64,000 bases of DNA from Streptomyces dysideae (GTDB lineage: Bacteria > Actinomycetota > Actinomycetes > Streptomycetales > Streptomycetaceae). This document shows, one piece after another, positions 1 through 8,571 of the stretch. Both the position numbers and the translations under genes were made by a program. How positions within the stretch are numbered: the first letter of the stretch is position 1; every line of letters starts with the position of its first letter. The notes beneath the pieces are model-generated. The model made no database searches. It was not told where the DNA came from and worked only from the letters and a program-made list of their open reading frames with translations. The stretch lies in contig NZ_KQ949075.1 in NCBI RefSeq assembly GCF_001514305.1, positions 176,960 to 240,959 of the forward strand. Reading direction: 5' to 3'.

Positions 1-26
1 CGGGTTCCCTGCGGCGCGGGTGGGGC

Positions 27-932
27 GTGCGTAAACCGGATGCGGTGCGCCGACCGTTGGCCGTGCGCGCCCCGCGCGCCGCGCGGCGCCCACGGGCGAT
101 GCCTGTACCGGGCTTCCTGCGACGCCGGAGAGCCGTGCCTGTGTCGGATGCCGTGCGCCGGCCGTCGGCCCTGCGTATTCCGGGTGCCGTTCTTGTGCTG
201 CTCGGCTGTGTTCCCGGTCTCGCCGCCGTCCTCGCGCTGGCGCTGTGCGCCAACGGCGTCGAGCGCGTGGTCGCGGCCAACGCACGGCCCGTCGGGGCCC
301 GACCCGTCGCCCCGCACCGCGCGGCCAAGCCCGTCATCGTGCCGAGGTCCGCCTGGCTGGACGACGGTGCCCGGCATGCTCAGCCGCCCCCGCGCTACGA
401 CGACAAGGTCATCGCCGTCTTCGTCCATCACACCGACTCGCCCAACGCCTACGACTGCGCCGAGGCGCCCCGCATCATCCGCTACCTGTACGCGGGCCAG
501 ACCGGCGCCAAGCAGTGGGACGACATCGGCTACAACTTCCTCGTCGACCGCTGCGGCACCATCTACGAGGGCCGGGCCGGCGGCGTCGACCGCCCCGTCA
601 CCGGCGCCCACACCCAGGGCTTCAACCACCGCACCACCGGCATCGCCGCCCTCGGCACCTTCACCGCGGGCGTGCCCGTGCCGAAGGCGATGACCGACGC
701 GATCGCCGCCCTGGCCGCCTGGAAGCTCGGCCTCTCCGGCACCGACCCGCGTGCCGACGTCCGCCTCGTCTCCAGCCACGACCTGAGCCGGTACGCGGCC
801 GGTACCGCCGCCACACTGCCCGCCCTCGCGGGCCACGACGACGGCTACAACACCAGCTGCCCGGGCGCCGCCCTCAGCGCCGGCCTCCCGGAGATCCGGC
901 AGCTGGCGGCCCGCCTGCAGAGCAGGAGGTAG
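27..932 (+). CDS. Membrane-anchored PGRP-type N-acetylmuramoyl-L-alanine amidase
   Basis: Probable peptidoglycan amidase of the PGRP/amidase_2 fold, acting outside the membrane on the muramoyl-L-alanine bond. A basic Arg/Pro-rich N-terminus is followed by one hydrophobic segment at about residues 51-75 (signal anchor), a short linker, and the catalytic domain from about residue 103 (VIVPRSAW). Zinc-site candidates are the His pair in VFVHHTDSP (134-135), the His in SSHDLS (about 251) and Cys278 in SCPG; DIGYNFLVDRCGTIYEGR (166-183) is the typical PGRP core. The GTG at 27 gives 301 aa, but only 26 bases precede it. The in-frame ATG at 99 (residue 25) is an equally possible start, and the frame could extend left of the window. 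Family is clear; substrate is inferred. Confidence 0.85.
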   Translation: MRKPDAVRRPLAVRAPRAARRPRAMPVPGFLRRRRAVPVSDAVRRPSALRIPGAVLVLLGCVPGLAAVLALALCANGVERVVAANARPVGARPVAPHRAAKPVIVPRSAWLDDGARHAQPPPRYDDKVIAVFVHHTDSPNAYDCAEAPRIIRYLYAGQTGAKQWDDIGYNFLVDRCGTIYEGRAGGVDRPVTGAHTQGFNHRTTGIAALGTFTAGVPVPKAMTDAIAALAAWKLGLSGTDPRADVRLVSSHDLSRYAAGTAATLPALAGHDDGYNTSCPGAALSAGLPEIRQLAARLQSRR

Positions 933-948
933 CCGTGCGCGACCGTCC

Positions 949-2091
949 TCACCGGCGCCCGAGATAGACCCCCAGCGCCCGCTGCAGCACCTTGCCCTGG
1001 CTGCCCACCGGCAGCTCCCACTCCCCGAGGTACTCCACGGCCCGGCCGCCCGCCCCCGTCTTGAAGAGCAGCCGGCCCAGCAGCCGGTCCTCGGAGAGGG
1101 AGGGGGTGATGGCGCGCAGGTCGTACGTCCCGGCCCCCGCCAGCCGTGCGTCACCCAGCATCCGCCACAACAGCGCGCTGCTGGGCCGCAGTTCACGCCC
1201 CCGGCGGCCGGACGCGGCGTACGAGTGCCAGACCCGGGAGCCGACGCCGATCATGAGCGCCGCGGAGAGCACCTCGCCGTCGTACTCGGCGACGTAGAGC
1301 CGCAGCCGGTCGGAGTCCTCGGCGTTCAGGGCCTTCCACATGCGCGCGAAATAGTCCGGCGGGCGGGCCCGGAACCCGTCGCGCTCGGCGGTCGCCGTGT
1401 ACAGGCGGTAGAAGTCGGCCAGGTCGGCGGCCGAGCCCCTTGATGCGAGGACGCCTGCCCGCTCGGACGTGCGCAGGGACTGCTCCCAGTGCGGTGCCAG
1501 GCTGGCGCGCAGCTCGTCCATCGAACGCCCCGCCAACGGGATGTGGCAGCCGTAGCGCGGCTGGCCGAGCCCGAAGCCGCCGCCCGCGCCGTCCTCCTCG
1601 CACCGCTTCCACCCCAGCCGCCGCAGCCGCTCCGCGACCTCCAGCGCGTGGCCGTCGAGGCCGTCAGCGGGCAGATCGTGCAGATGCCGTACGTCGGGGT
1701 CGGCGACGCCCGCCGCGACCGTGTCCGCCTCCCAGTGCCGTACGACGACGGGCGGACCGATCCGCACCGAGAACGCCCCGCGCTTCTCCAGGTGGGCGAG
1801 GAGCGGGTCCAGCCGGCGTTCCAGGCGCGGGGCGCGCCAGTCGATCGCGGGCCCGTCGGGGAGGTAGGCGAGGCAGCGCCGGGTCCCTGGCAGCGGCCGG
1901 TACAGCACGAGCGCCGCCGCGACCATGACGGGCCCCATCGCCCCGTCCTCGAACCAGCCGACGCTCTCCGCCCGCCAGTCGGGCTTCACGTCGGCCCACT
2001 CGGGGATCTGGAGATGGCTCGCGTCGGGATGCAGCCGCAGATGGGCCAGATGTTCCTCGCGCGTGATCTCCCGCACGTACGGGCTGGTCAT
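949..2091 (-). CDS. FemAB/FemX-family peptidoglycan bridge aminoacyltransferase
   Basis: GNAT-fold transferase of the FemABX group, which adds amino acids from aminoacyl-tRNA to the lipid-linked peptidoglycan stem or to related acceptors. The protein has two GNAT-like halves; FemX-like stretches include HLQIPEWADVKPDWRAESVGW near the start, YRLYTATAERDGF in the middle and LYVAEYDGEVLSAALMIGVG in the second half. The ATG at 2091 is chosen because AGGAG lies 10 bases upstream; an in-frame start 30 bases further out has no such site. It faces the amidase at 27-932 tail to tail, so both neighbours act on the cell wall. Streptomyces have several FemX paralogues, so the exact residue added cannot be told from sequence. 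Confidence 0.8.
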   Translation of the reverse strand: MTSPYVREITREEHLAHLRLHPDASHLQIPEWADVKPDWRAESVGWFEDGAMGPVMVAAALVLYRPLPGTRRCLAYLPDGPAIDWRAPRLERRLDPLLAHLEKRGAFSVRIGPPVVVRHWEADTVAAGVADPDVRHLHDLPADGLDGHALEVAERLRRLGWKRCEEDGAGGGFGLGQPRYGCHIPLAGRSMDELRASLAPHWEQSLRTSERAGVLASRGSAADLADFYRLYTATAERDGFRARPPDYFARMWKALNAEDSDRLRLYVAEYDGEVLSAALMIGVGSRVWHSYAASGRRGRELRPSSALLWRMLGDARLAGAGTYDLRAITPSLSEDRLLGRLLFKTGAGGRAVEYLGEWELPVGSQGKVLQRALGVYLGRR

Positions 2092-2279
2092 GGGCAGGGC
2101 ACTCCTGTTCGGGGCGGCCACCCTAAGCCGGGGATCACGGAACCGGTCAAGAGCTCAGGGGTAAACCTTCCGTGCGCACCCGGCCCGCGCCGCTCACAGG
2201 TTTCTCGTAGACGGCTCACCGAGTTTCCCGAGGCAGCCTCCCTATCGTCATGCACACGCACTGACTGGAGGTGGGGAAG

Positions 2280-2522
2280 ATGAACAGCAGTCACACCAAC
2301 ACCACGAACGCCACGCAGAAGACCGGCGGCTGGACCAGGACCACACGCGGCCCCTGGGCGGTGGTCTGCGCGGTCGCGGCGGTCGTCCTCGGCCCGGCCG
2401 CCGTCACGGCCTCCGCGCTCGACCAGGCCAACGCGGCGCCGATGTACCACGCGGTGAAGGCCGACCAGACGCAGGCGTACATCCCGACGGACACGACCCG
2501 CCGCCGGGCCACCGCGGCCTGA
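2280..2522 (+). CDS. Small membrane or secreted protein, unknown function
   Basis: An 80-residue protein I do not recognise. It has a Thr/Asn-rich N-terminus, one hydrophobic stretch (about residues 26-48, AVVCAVAAVVLGPAAVTASA) that could be a signal peptide or single membrane span, and a short polar tail ending in RRRATAA. GGAGG sits 8 bases before the ATG at 2280, better placed than for the GTG at 2271. It is read towards the DUF4240 gene on the other strand, with only 3 bases between the two ends. The good ribosome site and strong G/C third positions support a real gene. Confidence 0.6.
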   Translation: MNSSHTNTTNATQKTGGWTRTTRGPWAVVCAVAAVVLGPAAVTASALDQANAAPMYHAVKADQTQAYIPTDTTRRRATAA

Positions 2523-2525
2523 CGT

Positions 2526-3044
2526 TCAGCCCCTGAACCGCTCCCACAGCTTGGGATACCGATCCGCGAGCACCCGCTCGTTCTCGAAGTCGACCGGCGT
2601 GCCCTCCGGCTCGGACAACGCCGGCGGAATACCCAGGTCGGGAGCGACGACACCGGTGAGCTGCTCGTACGCCTCGTCCGCCGCGTACCCCAGCTCCTCC
2701 CCGTCCCCGTCGATCTCCTCGTCGAAGTCGCCGAGCAGGTCGGCGAGCGAGTCCGGGTCGTGCACGGCACCCTCGTACACCTCACGGCCCTGGCCGATCA
2801 GCCAGCACCGGAAGAAGTCGAAGGCGTCGTCGCTGGCCCCGTCGAGCAGGACCCACGCGGCGCCCCACAAGTCCCAGGTGTAGCCGCGGTTGTAGCGGGC
2901 CTCGAAGTGACGGGCGAAGTCGAGGACCATGTCCGGGTCCAGCTGGAGGAGCCTGTCCACCAGCAGATCGGCCTGCTCCTCGGGGTCGCCCTCGGCGGCC
3001 TCGCGGGTGGCGTCCACCAGCTCCCAGAACTCCGTCTCGTCCAT
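2526..3044 (-). CDS. DUF4240-type protein
   Basis: A soluble, acidic 172-residue protein starting MDETEFWELVDATREAAEGD, the typical opening of DUF4240 proteins. The sequence is helical and rich in aromatic residues (RYNRGYTWDLWGAAWVLLDG, DAFDFFRCWLIGQGREVYE), with no signal peptide, membrane span or catalytic motif. The ATG at 3044 matches the family start although the frame is open far upstream into the next gene. Function is unknown; members often act as small accessory proteins next to regulators, and here a WYL regulator lies directly upstream in the same direction, 56 bases away. Confidence 0.75.
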   Translation of the reverse strand: MDETEFWELVDATREAAEGDPEEQADLLVDRLLQLDPDMVLDFARHFEARYNRGYTWDLWGAAWVLLDGASDDAFDFFRCWLIGQGREVYEGAVHDPDSLADLLGDFDEEIDGDGEELGYAADEAYEQLTGVVAPDLGIPPALSEPEGTPVDFENERVLADRYPKLWERFRG

Positions 3045-3100
3045 CACGGGTCCAGCATCGGCCCTCGCGAGGTGGGGCGCACGTGGAGTGCGGCGGATTG

Positions 3101-4096
3101 TTATGTCCCGTACAGCGCGGCCAGCCGCCGCGCGTCCTGGGCGAACCTCTCCCTGAGGCCGTCCGGTGCCAGCACCTCGACCTCCGGGCCGAGCGACGCG
3201 AGCTGCGCATGGGCGACCTCCTCGGACTCCACGGGCAGGGTCAGCGTCACCCACCCCGCACCGTCCGGGGCACCGGCCGCTGCCAGCGCCTCCCGCGCGG
3301 ACTGCGGATCGACGGCGTGCGGCAGTCCGCGCACCCCGCCCGGAGACAGCCGCACCACGACCTCGGCCCGCAGGATGGACCGCGCGAACTGCTCCGCCCG
3401 CTCCTCCCAGAAGGCGGGCAGATCGAACTCCTCGTCCCGTGCGAAGCGCTCCGGCCCGGTGTCCACCGCCGTGAACCGGTCGATCCGGTAGACCCGGAAG
3501 GAGTCGTGCCCCACGACCCGCGCGCACAGGTACCAGACGCCCGCCTTCAGCACGAGCCCGTACGGCTCCAGCTCCCGCGTCACCTCCCGCCGCGACTCGC
3601 TCTCCCCGCGCCGGTAGCGCGCGGTGATCCGCCGGTCGTCCCACACCGCGTCCGCCACCGTCGGCAGCAGCGGGGGCGCCTTCGGCTCCCTGAACCAGTT
3701 CGGCGCGTCCAGATGGAAGCGCTGGGCCGCCGTACGGGAGGCGTCGCGCAGGGACGGCAGCAGGGCCGCCGACACCTTCAGCCGGGCCGCCGAGGCCGCG
3801 TCCTCAAGACCCATCTCCCTGAGCGCGCCCGGGACCCCGCTCAGGAACAGCGCCTCGGCCTCGCTGCGATGAAGCCCCGTCAGCCGCGTCCGGTACCCGC
3901 CGATCAGCCGGTATCCGCCGGCCCGCCCCCGGTCCGCGTACACCGGCACACCCGCCTCCGACAGCGCCTGCGCGTCCCGGGTGACGGTCCGCTCGGACAC
4001 CTCCAGCTCCCGGGCCAGTTCGGCGGCCGTCATGGACGGTCGGGACTGGAGCAACAGCACCATCTTGATCAGCCGGGCGGCACGCATGGCCGCCAT
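3101..4096 (-). CDS. WYL-domain transcriptional regulator (YafY/DeoR-type HTH)
   Basis: DNA-binding regulator with an N-terminal winged helix-turn-helix (residues about 5-60; [20 protein letters not shown] is the HTH) and a central-to-C-terminal WYL ligand-sensing domain containing the GVWYLCARV and [12 protein letters not shown] motifs. The C-terminal WCX part ends LAALYGT. Length (331 aa) is normal for the family. It is divergent from the sodium-symporter remnant and metS (4153-4634), with 56 bases between starts, so those genes are the likely target. A WYL protein usually senses a nucleotide or small ligand; the effector here is unknown. It may also read through into the DUF4240 gene. Confidence 0.85.
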   Translation of the reverse strand: MAAMRAARLIKMVLLLQSRPSMTAAELARELEVSERTVTRDAQALSEAGVPVYADRGRAGGYRLIGGYRTRLTGLHRSEAEALFLSGVPGALREMGLEDAASAARLKVSAALLPSLRDASRTAAQRFHLDAPNWFREPKAPPLLPTVADAVWDDRRITARYRRGESESRREVTRELEPYGLVLKAGVWYLCARVVGHDSFRVYRIDRFTAVDTGPERFARDEEFDLPAFWEERAEQFARSILRAEVVVRLSPGGVRGLPHAVDPQSAREALAAAGAPDGAGWVTLTLPVESEEVAHAQLASLGPEVEVLAPDGLRERFAQDARRLAALYGT

Positions 4097-4152
4097 TCTG
4101 CCGGGTCGTCACCTGCCTGGGCGTACACACGTCCGTCGACGAGGACGGACAC

Positions 4153-4500
4153 ATGGCGCAACAGCCCCGCGAACAATGGGCCACACGAACAGGCTTCCTG
4201 CTGACGGCGATCGGCTCCGCCATCGGCCTCGGCAACATCTGGCGCTCTCCGGCCGTCGCCTACGAGAACGGCGGGGGCGCCTTCATCCCACTGCTGGTGG
4301 TCCGAACTCGGCAACGGCAGCGTCTGGGTCGCCGGGTTCGCCAACAACTCTGTTGAGATCCTCGCCGGCATCGGGGTGTTCGCCGCGCTGCGCTTCATCC
4401 GCACCGGCATGCACCGCATCCCCGCCGTCTTCGGCGTCGGCGGTGCCAGCGGATCTGCCTCGGCGTGGTCACCCCGGTCGTGCTGGGCTGGATGATGTGA
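4153..4500 (+). pseudogene. Remnant of a sodium:neurotransmitter-symporter-family (MetP-like) transporter
   Basis: Three pieces of one transporter survive. Piece 1 (4153 to about 4303, frame 1) encodes the conserved first membrane span: [19 protein letters not shown] then [11 protein letters not shown]. Piece 2 (from about 4304, frame 2) encodes a middle region with [18 protein letters not shown]. Piece 3 (about 4450-4500, frame 1) encodes the C-terminal end RICLGVVTPVVLGWMM and its TGA. An intact family member has about 450-550 residues and about 12 spans; here some 80% is deleted. No complete transporter can be made. The final TGA still overlaps the GTG of the intact small gene that follows. 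Upstream GAGGACGG may be the old ribosome site. Confidence 0.85.
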
Positions 4501-4634
4501 GCGCCGTCGTGATGATGATCATCGCGATTCTCATCGTGTGGGGCGGCCTGGTACCGGCCATCGTCCAACTCCGCCGCCACCCCGACCCGGGCCCCGAGCC
4601 CGACGAGGTACGCATCCCTCCCGTGGAGGGCTGA
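4497..4634 (+). CDS. metS: MetS-type small subunit of a methionine/alanine importer
   Basis: A 45-residue protein: VSAVVMMIIAILIVWGGL is a single membrane span, followed by a short basic/acidic tail (VQLRRHPDPGPEPDEV). This is the layout of MetS, the small partner of the sodium-dependent methionine importer MetP in corynebacteria. The GTG start overlaps the transporter stop by four bases (ATGTGA), the arrangement expected for translational coupling. The gene is open and unmutated although its large partner upstream is destroyed, so it is either a fossil not yet decayed or works with a transporter encoded elsewhere. Assignment rests on size, span, tail and context. Confidence 0.7.
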   Translation: MSAVVMMIIAILIVWGGLVPAIVQLRRHPDPGPEPDEVRIPPVEG

Positions 4635-4640
4635 ACCGAG

Positions 4641-4673
4641 AAGGTGCCGGCAGCCCAGGGCTGCCGGCACCTT
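4641..4673. terminator. Hairpin terminator between metS and aceE
   Basis: Perfect 16-base inverted repeat: AAGGTGCCGGCAGCCC, one base, then its complement. It lies between the convergent metS and aceE genes and can serve both strands; there is no long T run, as is usual in Streptomyces. Confidence 0.8.
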
Positions 4674-4726
4674 CCATTCCATGTGCCGGTCGCTCTCTCC
4701 GCGGAGCTCGTCGGCGTTTTCCGGCC

Positions 4727-7438
4727 TTACAGGCCGTAGCGCTCGCGCGCCTCCTTCACGGCCGTCGCCTTGACCTCGCCGCGGCGGGCCAGCTGGGCCA
4801 GTGCCGCGACGACGATCGACTGGGCGTCGATGCCGAAGTGGCGGCGGGCGGCCGCGCGGGTGTCCGAGAGGCCGAAGCCGTCGGCGCCCAGCGAGGAGTA
4901 GTCCTGCTCGACCCACTGCGCGATCTGGTCCGGGACCTGGCGCATGTAGTCGGAGACGGCCAGCACCGGGCCCTCGGCCCCCTGGAGCGCCTGCCGGACG
5001 TACGGCACCCGCTCCTCGCCGCGCAGCAGGGCCGCGTCGGCATCCAGCGCGTCACGGCGGAGCTCCGTCCAGGAGGTGGCCGACCAGACGTCGGCGGCCA
5101 CGCCCCACTCCTCGGCGAGCAGCTTCTGCGCCTCCAGCGTCCAGTGGATCGCCGTACCGGAGCCGAGGAGCTGGATGCGCGGCGCGTTCGCCACCGGCGA
5201 GAGGCCGGCCGACTCCGCCGTGTTGAAGCGGTACAGGCCCTTGACGATGCCCTCGTCGATACCGAGGCCGGCCGGCTTCGCGGGCTGCGGGATCGGCTCG
5301 TTGTAGACGGTGAGGTAGTAGAAGACGTTCGGGTCCTCACCCGGCGCCGCCTCGCCGTACATGCGGCGCAGACCGTCCTTGACGATCGCCGCGACCTCGT
5401 ACGCGAAGGCGGGGTCGTACGTCAGCGCGGCGGGGTTCGTCGCCGCGATCACCGGCGAGTGACCGTCCGCGTGCTGGAGACCCTCGCCCGTCAGCGTCGT
5501 ACGGCCGGCCGTCGCGCCGATGAGGAAGCCGCGGCCGAGCTGGTCGCCGAGCTGCCACATCTGGTCGGCGGTCCGTTGCCAGCCGAACATCGAGTAGAAG
5601 ATGTAGAACGGGATCATCGCTTCGCCGTGCGTGGAGTACGCGGTCGACGCGGCGATGAAGTCGGCCATCGAACCGGCCTCGGTGATCCCCTCGTTGAGGA
5701 TCTGGCCGTTCTTGGCCTCCTTGTAGTACATCAGCTGGTCGCGGTCGACCGGCTCGTACGTCTGGCCTTTGGGCGAGTAGATACCGAGGGAGGGGAAGAG
5801 GCTCTCCATACCGAAGGTGCGCGCCTCGTCGGGGACGATCGGCACCCAGCGCTTGCCGGACTCCTTGTCGCGGACCAGGTCCTTGACGAGCCGGACGAAG
5901 GCCATCGTGGTCGCCACGTTCTGCGAACCCGAGCCCTTGTCGAAGGAGGCGAACGCCTTCTCGGCGGGGGCAGGGAGAGGCGCAACCGGGTGGACGCGGC
6001 GGGCCGGGGCCGGACCGCCGAGGGCGGCACGCCGCTCCTGGAGGTAGCGGACCTCGGGGGAGTCGGCGCCCGGGTGGCCGTAAGGCACGACACCGTCCAC
6101 GAACTGCGCATCAGAGATAGGCAGTTCGAGCAGGTCACGCATCGTCTTGAACTCGTCCACCGTCAGCTTCTTCATCTGGTGGTTGGCGTTCTTCGACGCG
6201 AAGCCCTCGCCCAGGGTGTGGCCCTTGACCGTCTGGGCCAGGATCACGGTCGGCGCGCCCTTGTGCTCGACGGCGGCCTTGTACGCGGCGTACACCTTGC
6301 GCGCCTCGTGGCCACCGCGGGAGAGGTGGAAGCACTCGAGGATCTTGTCGTCGCTCAGCAGCTTCGCCATCTCGACGAGCGCCGGGTCCTTGCCGAAGAA
6401 GTCCTGGCGGATGTAGGCGGCGTCGCGGGTCTGGTACGTCTGCACCTGCGCGTCGGGTACCTCGCGCAGGCGGCGTACGAGCGCGCCCGTGGTGTCGAGC
6501 CGGAACAGCTCGTCCCAGGCCGAACCCCACAGCGTCTTGACGACATTCCAGCCGGCGCCGCGGAACTGGGCCTCCAGCTCCTGCACGATCTTGAAGTTGG
6601 CGCGGACCGGGCCGTCGAGGCGCTGCAGGTTGCAGTTGATGACGAAGGTCAGGTTGTCCAGACCCTCGCGGGACGCCAGCGCGAGTGCCGCCGTCGACTC
6701 GGGCTCGTCCATCTCGCCGTCGCCGAGGAACGCCCACACGTGGGACGCGGAGACGTCCTTGATGCCGCGGTTGGTGAGGTAACGGTTGAAGCGGGCCTGG
6801 TAGATGGCCGACAGCGGGCCGAGGCCCATCGACACCGTCGGGAACTCCCACAGCCAGGGCAGCCGCCGCGGGTGCGGATACGACGGGAGGCCGTTGCCGC
6901 CCGACTCCTGGCGGAAGTTGTCGAGGTGCTGCTCGTTCAGCCGGCCGTCGAGGAAGGCGCGGGCGTAGATGCCGGGGGAGGCGTGGCCCTGGATGTAGAG
7001 CTGGTCGCCGGAGCCGACAGCTTCTCCGGAGTCCTTGCCCTTGAAGAAGTGGTTGAAGCCGGTCTCGTAGAGCCAGGCCGCGGAGGCGAAGGTGGCGATG
7101 TGACCGCCGACGCCGTGTTTGGAGCCCCGCGACACCATCGCGGCCGCGTTCCAGCGGTTCCACGCGGTGATCCGGGCCTCCATCGCCGCGTCACCCGGCG
7201 CGGCCGGCTCGGCGGCGGTCGGGATGGTGTTGACGTAGTCCGTCTCGAGGAGCTTGGGCAGCGCGATGCCGTTGCCCTCGGCGCGCTCCAGCGTGCGTCG
7301 CATCAGGTACGCGGCACGATGCGGGCCGGCCGCCTTGGCGACCGCGTCCAGTGAGGCCTGCCATTCGGCGGTCTCCTCCGGATCACGGTCCGGGAGCTGG
7401 TCGAGCGCGCTCGGCTGGATGGCGTTGGGGTCGGTCAT
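4727..7438 (-). CDS. aceE: Pyruvate dehydrogenase E1 component, homodimeric type
   Basis: Thiamin-diphosphate-dependent E1 of the pyruvate dehydrogenase complex: decarboxylates pyruvate and transfers the acetyl group to the lipoyl arm of E2. The 903-residue single-chain form is the AceE type (E. coli about 887). The ThDP motif is VWAFLGDGEMDEPES with the later NLTFVINCNLQRLDGPV; the C-terminal pyrimidine-binding half includes SLFPSLGIYSPKGQTYEPVD-like sequence. The start at 7438 is preferred because GAGGAAGG lies just upstream; 12 further in-frame codons upstream lack support. It ends at a strong hairpin and is preceded by a 17-base palindrome and a GntR gene, suggesting a dedicated promoter with its own control. 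The E2 and E3 genes follow 2-5 kb away. Confidence 0.95.
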   Translation of the reverse strand: MTDPNAIQPSALDQLPDRDPEETAEWQASLDAVAKAAGPHRAAYLMRRTLERAEGNGIALPKLLETDYVNTIPTAAEPAAPGDAAMEARITAWNRWNAAAMVSRGSKHGVGGHIATFASAAWLYETGFNHFFKGKDSGEAVGSGDQLYIQGHASPGIYARAFLDGRLNEQHLDNFRQESGGNGLPSYPHPRRLPWLWEFPTVSMGLGPLSAIYQARFNRYLTNRGIKDVSASHVWAFLGDGEMDEPESTAALALASREGLDNLTFVINCNLQRLDGPVRANFKIVQELEAQFRGAGWNVVKTLWGSAWDELFRLDTTGALVRRLREVPDAQVQTYQTRDAAYIRQDFFGKDPALVEMAKLLSDDKILECFHLSRGGHEARKVYAAYKAAVEHKGAPTVILAQTVKGHTLGEGFASKNANHQMKKLTVDEFKTMRDLLELPISDAQFVDGVVPYGHPGADSPEVRYLQERRAALGGPAPARRVHPVAPLPAPAEKAFASFDKGSGSQNVATTMAFVRLVKDLVRDKESGKRWVPIVPDEARTFGMESLFPSLGIYSPKGQTYEPVDRDQLMYYKEAKNGQILNEGITEAGSMADFIAASTAYSTHGEAMIPFYIFYSMFGWQRTADQMWQLGDQLGRGFLIGATAGRTTLTGEGLQHADGHSPVIAATNPAALTYDPAFAYEVAAIVKDGLRRMYGEAAPGEDPNVFYYLTVYNEPIPQPAKPAGLGIDEGIVKGLYRFNTAESAGLSPVANAPRIQLLGSGTAIHWTLEAQKLLAEEWGVAADVWSATSWTELRRDALDADAALLRGEERVPYVRQALQGAEGPVLAVSDYMRQVPDQIAQWVEQDYSSLGADGFGLSDTRAAARRHFGIDAQSIVVAALAQLARRGEVKATAVKEARERYGL

Positions 7439-7556
7439 GTCGCCGCCTTCCTCAGTCGAAGGGGGTTCCCTCATCTGTAAGGGTTCGGGGGTGCCCTTGG
7501 TCTTTGGCAGGACAGGGCTGGGGCCTCGGTGGAAGCCCGCGGCGACTCTAACCCCC

Positions 7557-7573
7557 TGATCGATGATCGATCA
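7557..7573. promoter_or_regulatory. 17-base perfect palindrome upstream of aceE, candidate operator
   Basis: TGATCGAT-G-ATCGATCA, two perfect 8-base arms around one base, about 120 bases upstream of the aceE start. Its size and symmetry suit a dimeric GntR-type repressor, and the GntR gene at 7700-8329 is adjacent. Binding is inferred. Confidence 0.5.
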
Positions 7574-7612
7574 AAGGGTTGAGAGGCAAAACCTCTCGAT
7601 CGCGAGAAAGTA

Positions 7613-7647
7613 GGCACCCGGTGCCTTTCGGACAGGCACCGGGTGCC
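7613..7647. terminator. Hairpin terminator downstream of the GntR gene
   Basis: 13-base perfect inverted repeat GGCACCCGGTGCC / GGCACCGGGTGCC with a 9-base loop, placed after the GntR stop (7700) and before the aceE palindrome. It would separate GntR and aceE transcripts. A smaller GAGAGG/CCTCTC hairpin follows at 7581-7597. Confidence 0.75.
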
Positions 7648-7699
7648 GCGTTTTGTGAAGGGTTTTCGCAGGTGAGGATACGTTTGAGCGAGGGCCCGC

Positions 7700-8329
7700 T
7701 CAGGCTTCGTGGCGAGGTGCGCAACCGAGGACGTGGGCCTTCACCAACTCGGCGATCCGGGGGTCCCGCCGCCGGAACGCCTCCACCAGCTCCTCGTGCT
7801 CCTCCGCATACGACTGCTGCACCGTCCCCAGCCACCGGATCGACAGGGCCGTGAACACCTCGATGCCCAGCCCCTCCCAGGTGTGCAGCAGCACCGAATT
7901 CCCGGCGGCCCGCACCAGCTCGCGGTGGAAGGCGACCGTGTGCCGCACCTGGCCCGTGCCGTCCGCCAGCCGGTCGGCCTCGTACAGCGCCGCCACATGC
8001 GGCTCGAGCGCCGAGCAGTCCGCCGCCAGCCGCTCCGCCGCCAGCTCCGCGGCGATCGCCTCCAGACCGGCCCGGACCGGATAGCTCTCCTCCAGGTCCG
8101 CCGCCGTCAGGTTCCGCACTCGCACGCCCTTGTTCGGCGCCGACTCGATCAGCCGCAGCGACTCCAGCTCACGCAACGCCTCCCGCACCGGGGTCTGGGA
8201 GACCTCCAGCTCGGTCGCGATACGTCGCTCCACGATCCGCTCGCCCGGCTGCCAGCGTCCGCTGATGATCCCTTCCAGGATGTGCTCGCGGATCTGCTCG
8301 CGCAGCGAGTGGACGACGGGCGCGGTCAT
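7700..8329 (-). CDS. GntR-family regulator, FadR-type subgroup
   Basis: Transcription factor with an N-terminal winged helix-turn-helix (residues about 5-72; ERIVERRIATELEVSQTPVR followed by EALRELESLRLIE) and a helical FCD ligand domain (about 75-205) that contains the usual acidic and His metal/ligand residues, for example VAFHRELVRAAGN. FadR-type GntR proteins respond to carboxylic acids such as pyruvate, lactate or acyl compounds. AAGGAG lies 5 bases upstream of the ATG at 8329. It stands directly upstream of aceE in the same direction, with a terminator and a candidate palindromic operator between, so control of pyruvate dehydrogenase (a PdhR-like role) is a reasonable inference. The effector is not known. 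Confidence 0.85.
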   Translation of the reverse strand: MTAPVVHSLREQIREHILEGIISGRWQPGERIVERRIATELEVSQTPVREALRELESLRLIESAPNKGVRVRNLTAADLEESYPVRAGLEAIAAELAAERLAADCSALEPHVAALYEADRLADGTGQVRHTVAFHRELVRAAGNSVLLHTWEGLGIEVFTALSIRWLGTVQQSYAEEHEELVEAFRRRDPRIAELVKAHVLGCAPRHEA

Positions 8330-8571
8330 GAGAGCTCCTTAAGGAGGGGCCGCCCATCGGCCCCGGAGGCGTTTGACGCTTAGACAATACGGCCGCGGAC
8401 CCGTCCAGGAGGGGCGCACGGGGGTGCTTACGCGCAGGTGAGACGAGGCTTACACGCTCCCAGCCGCACGTCTTCTGTCAAGTCCTGGAACCTTCGGGGG
8501 CCGATCAGTGTCGCGATCGGCAGAGGGGTACCCACCGGGGGGGGGCGCCCCTTGGGGCACTGGGGGACGGC

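Noticed and set aside
4538..7354. 938-codon open frame on the plus strand
   Set aside because: It lies entirely opposite aceE, is Arg/Val/Leu-rich without any domain, and is the usual antisense shadow of GC-rich coding DNA.
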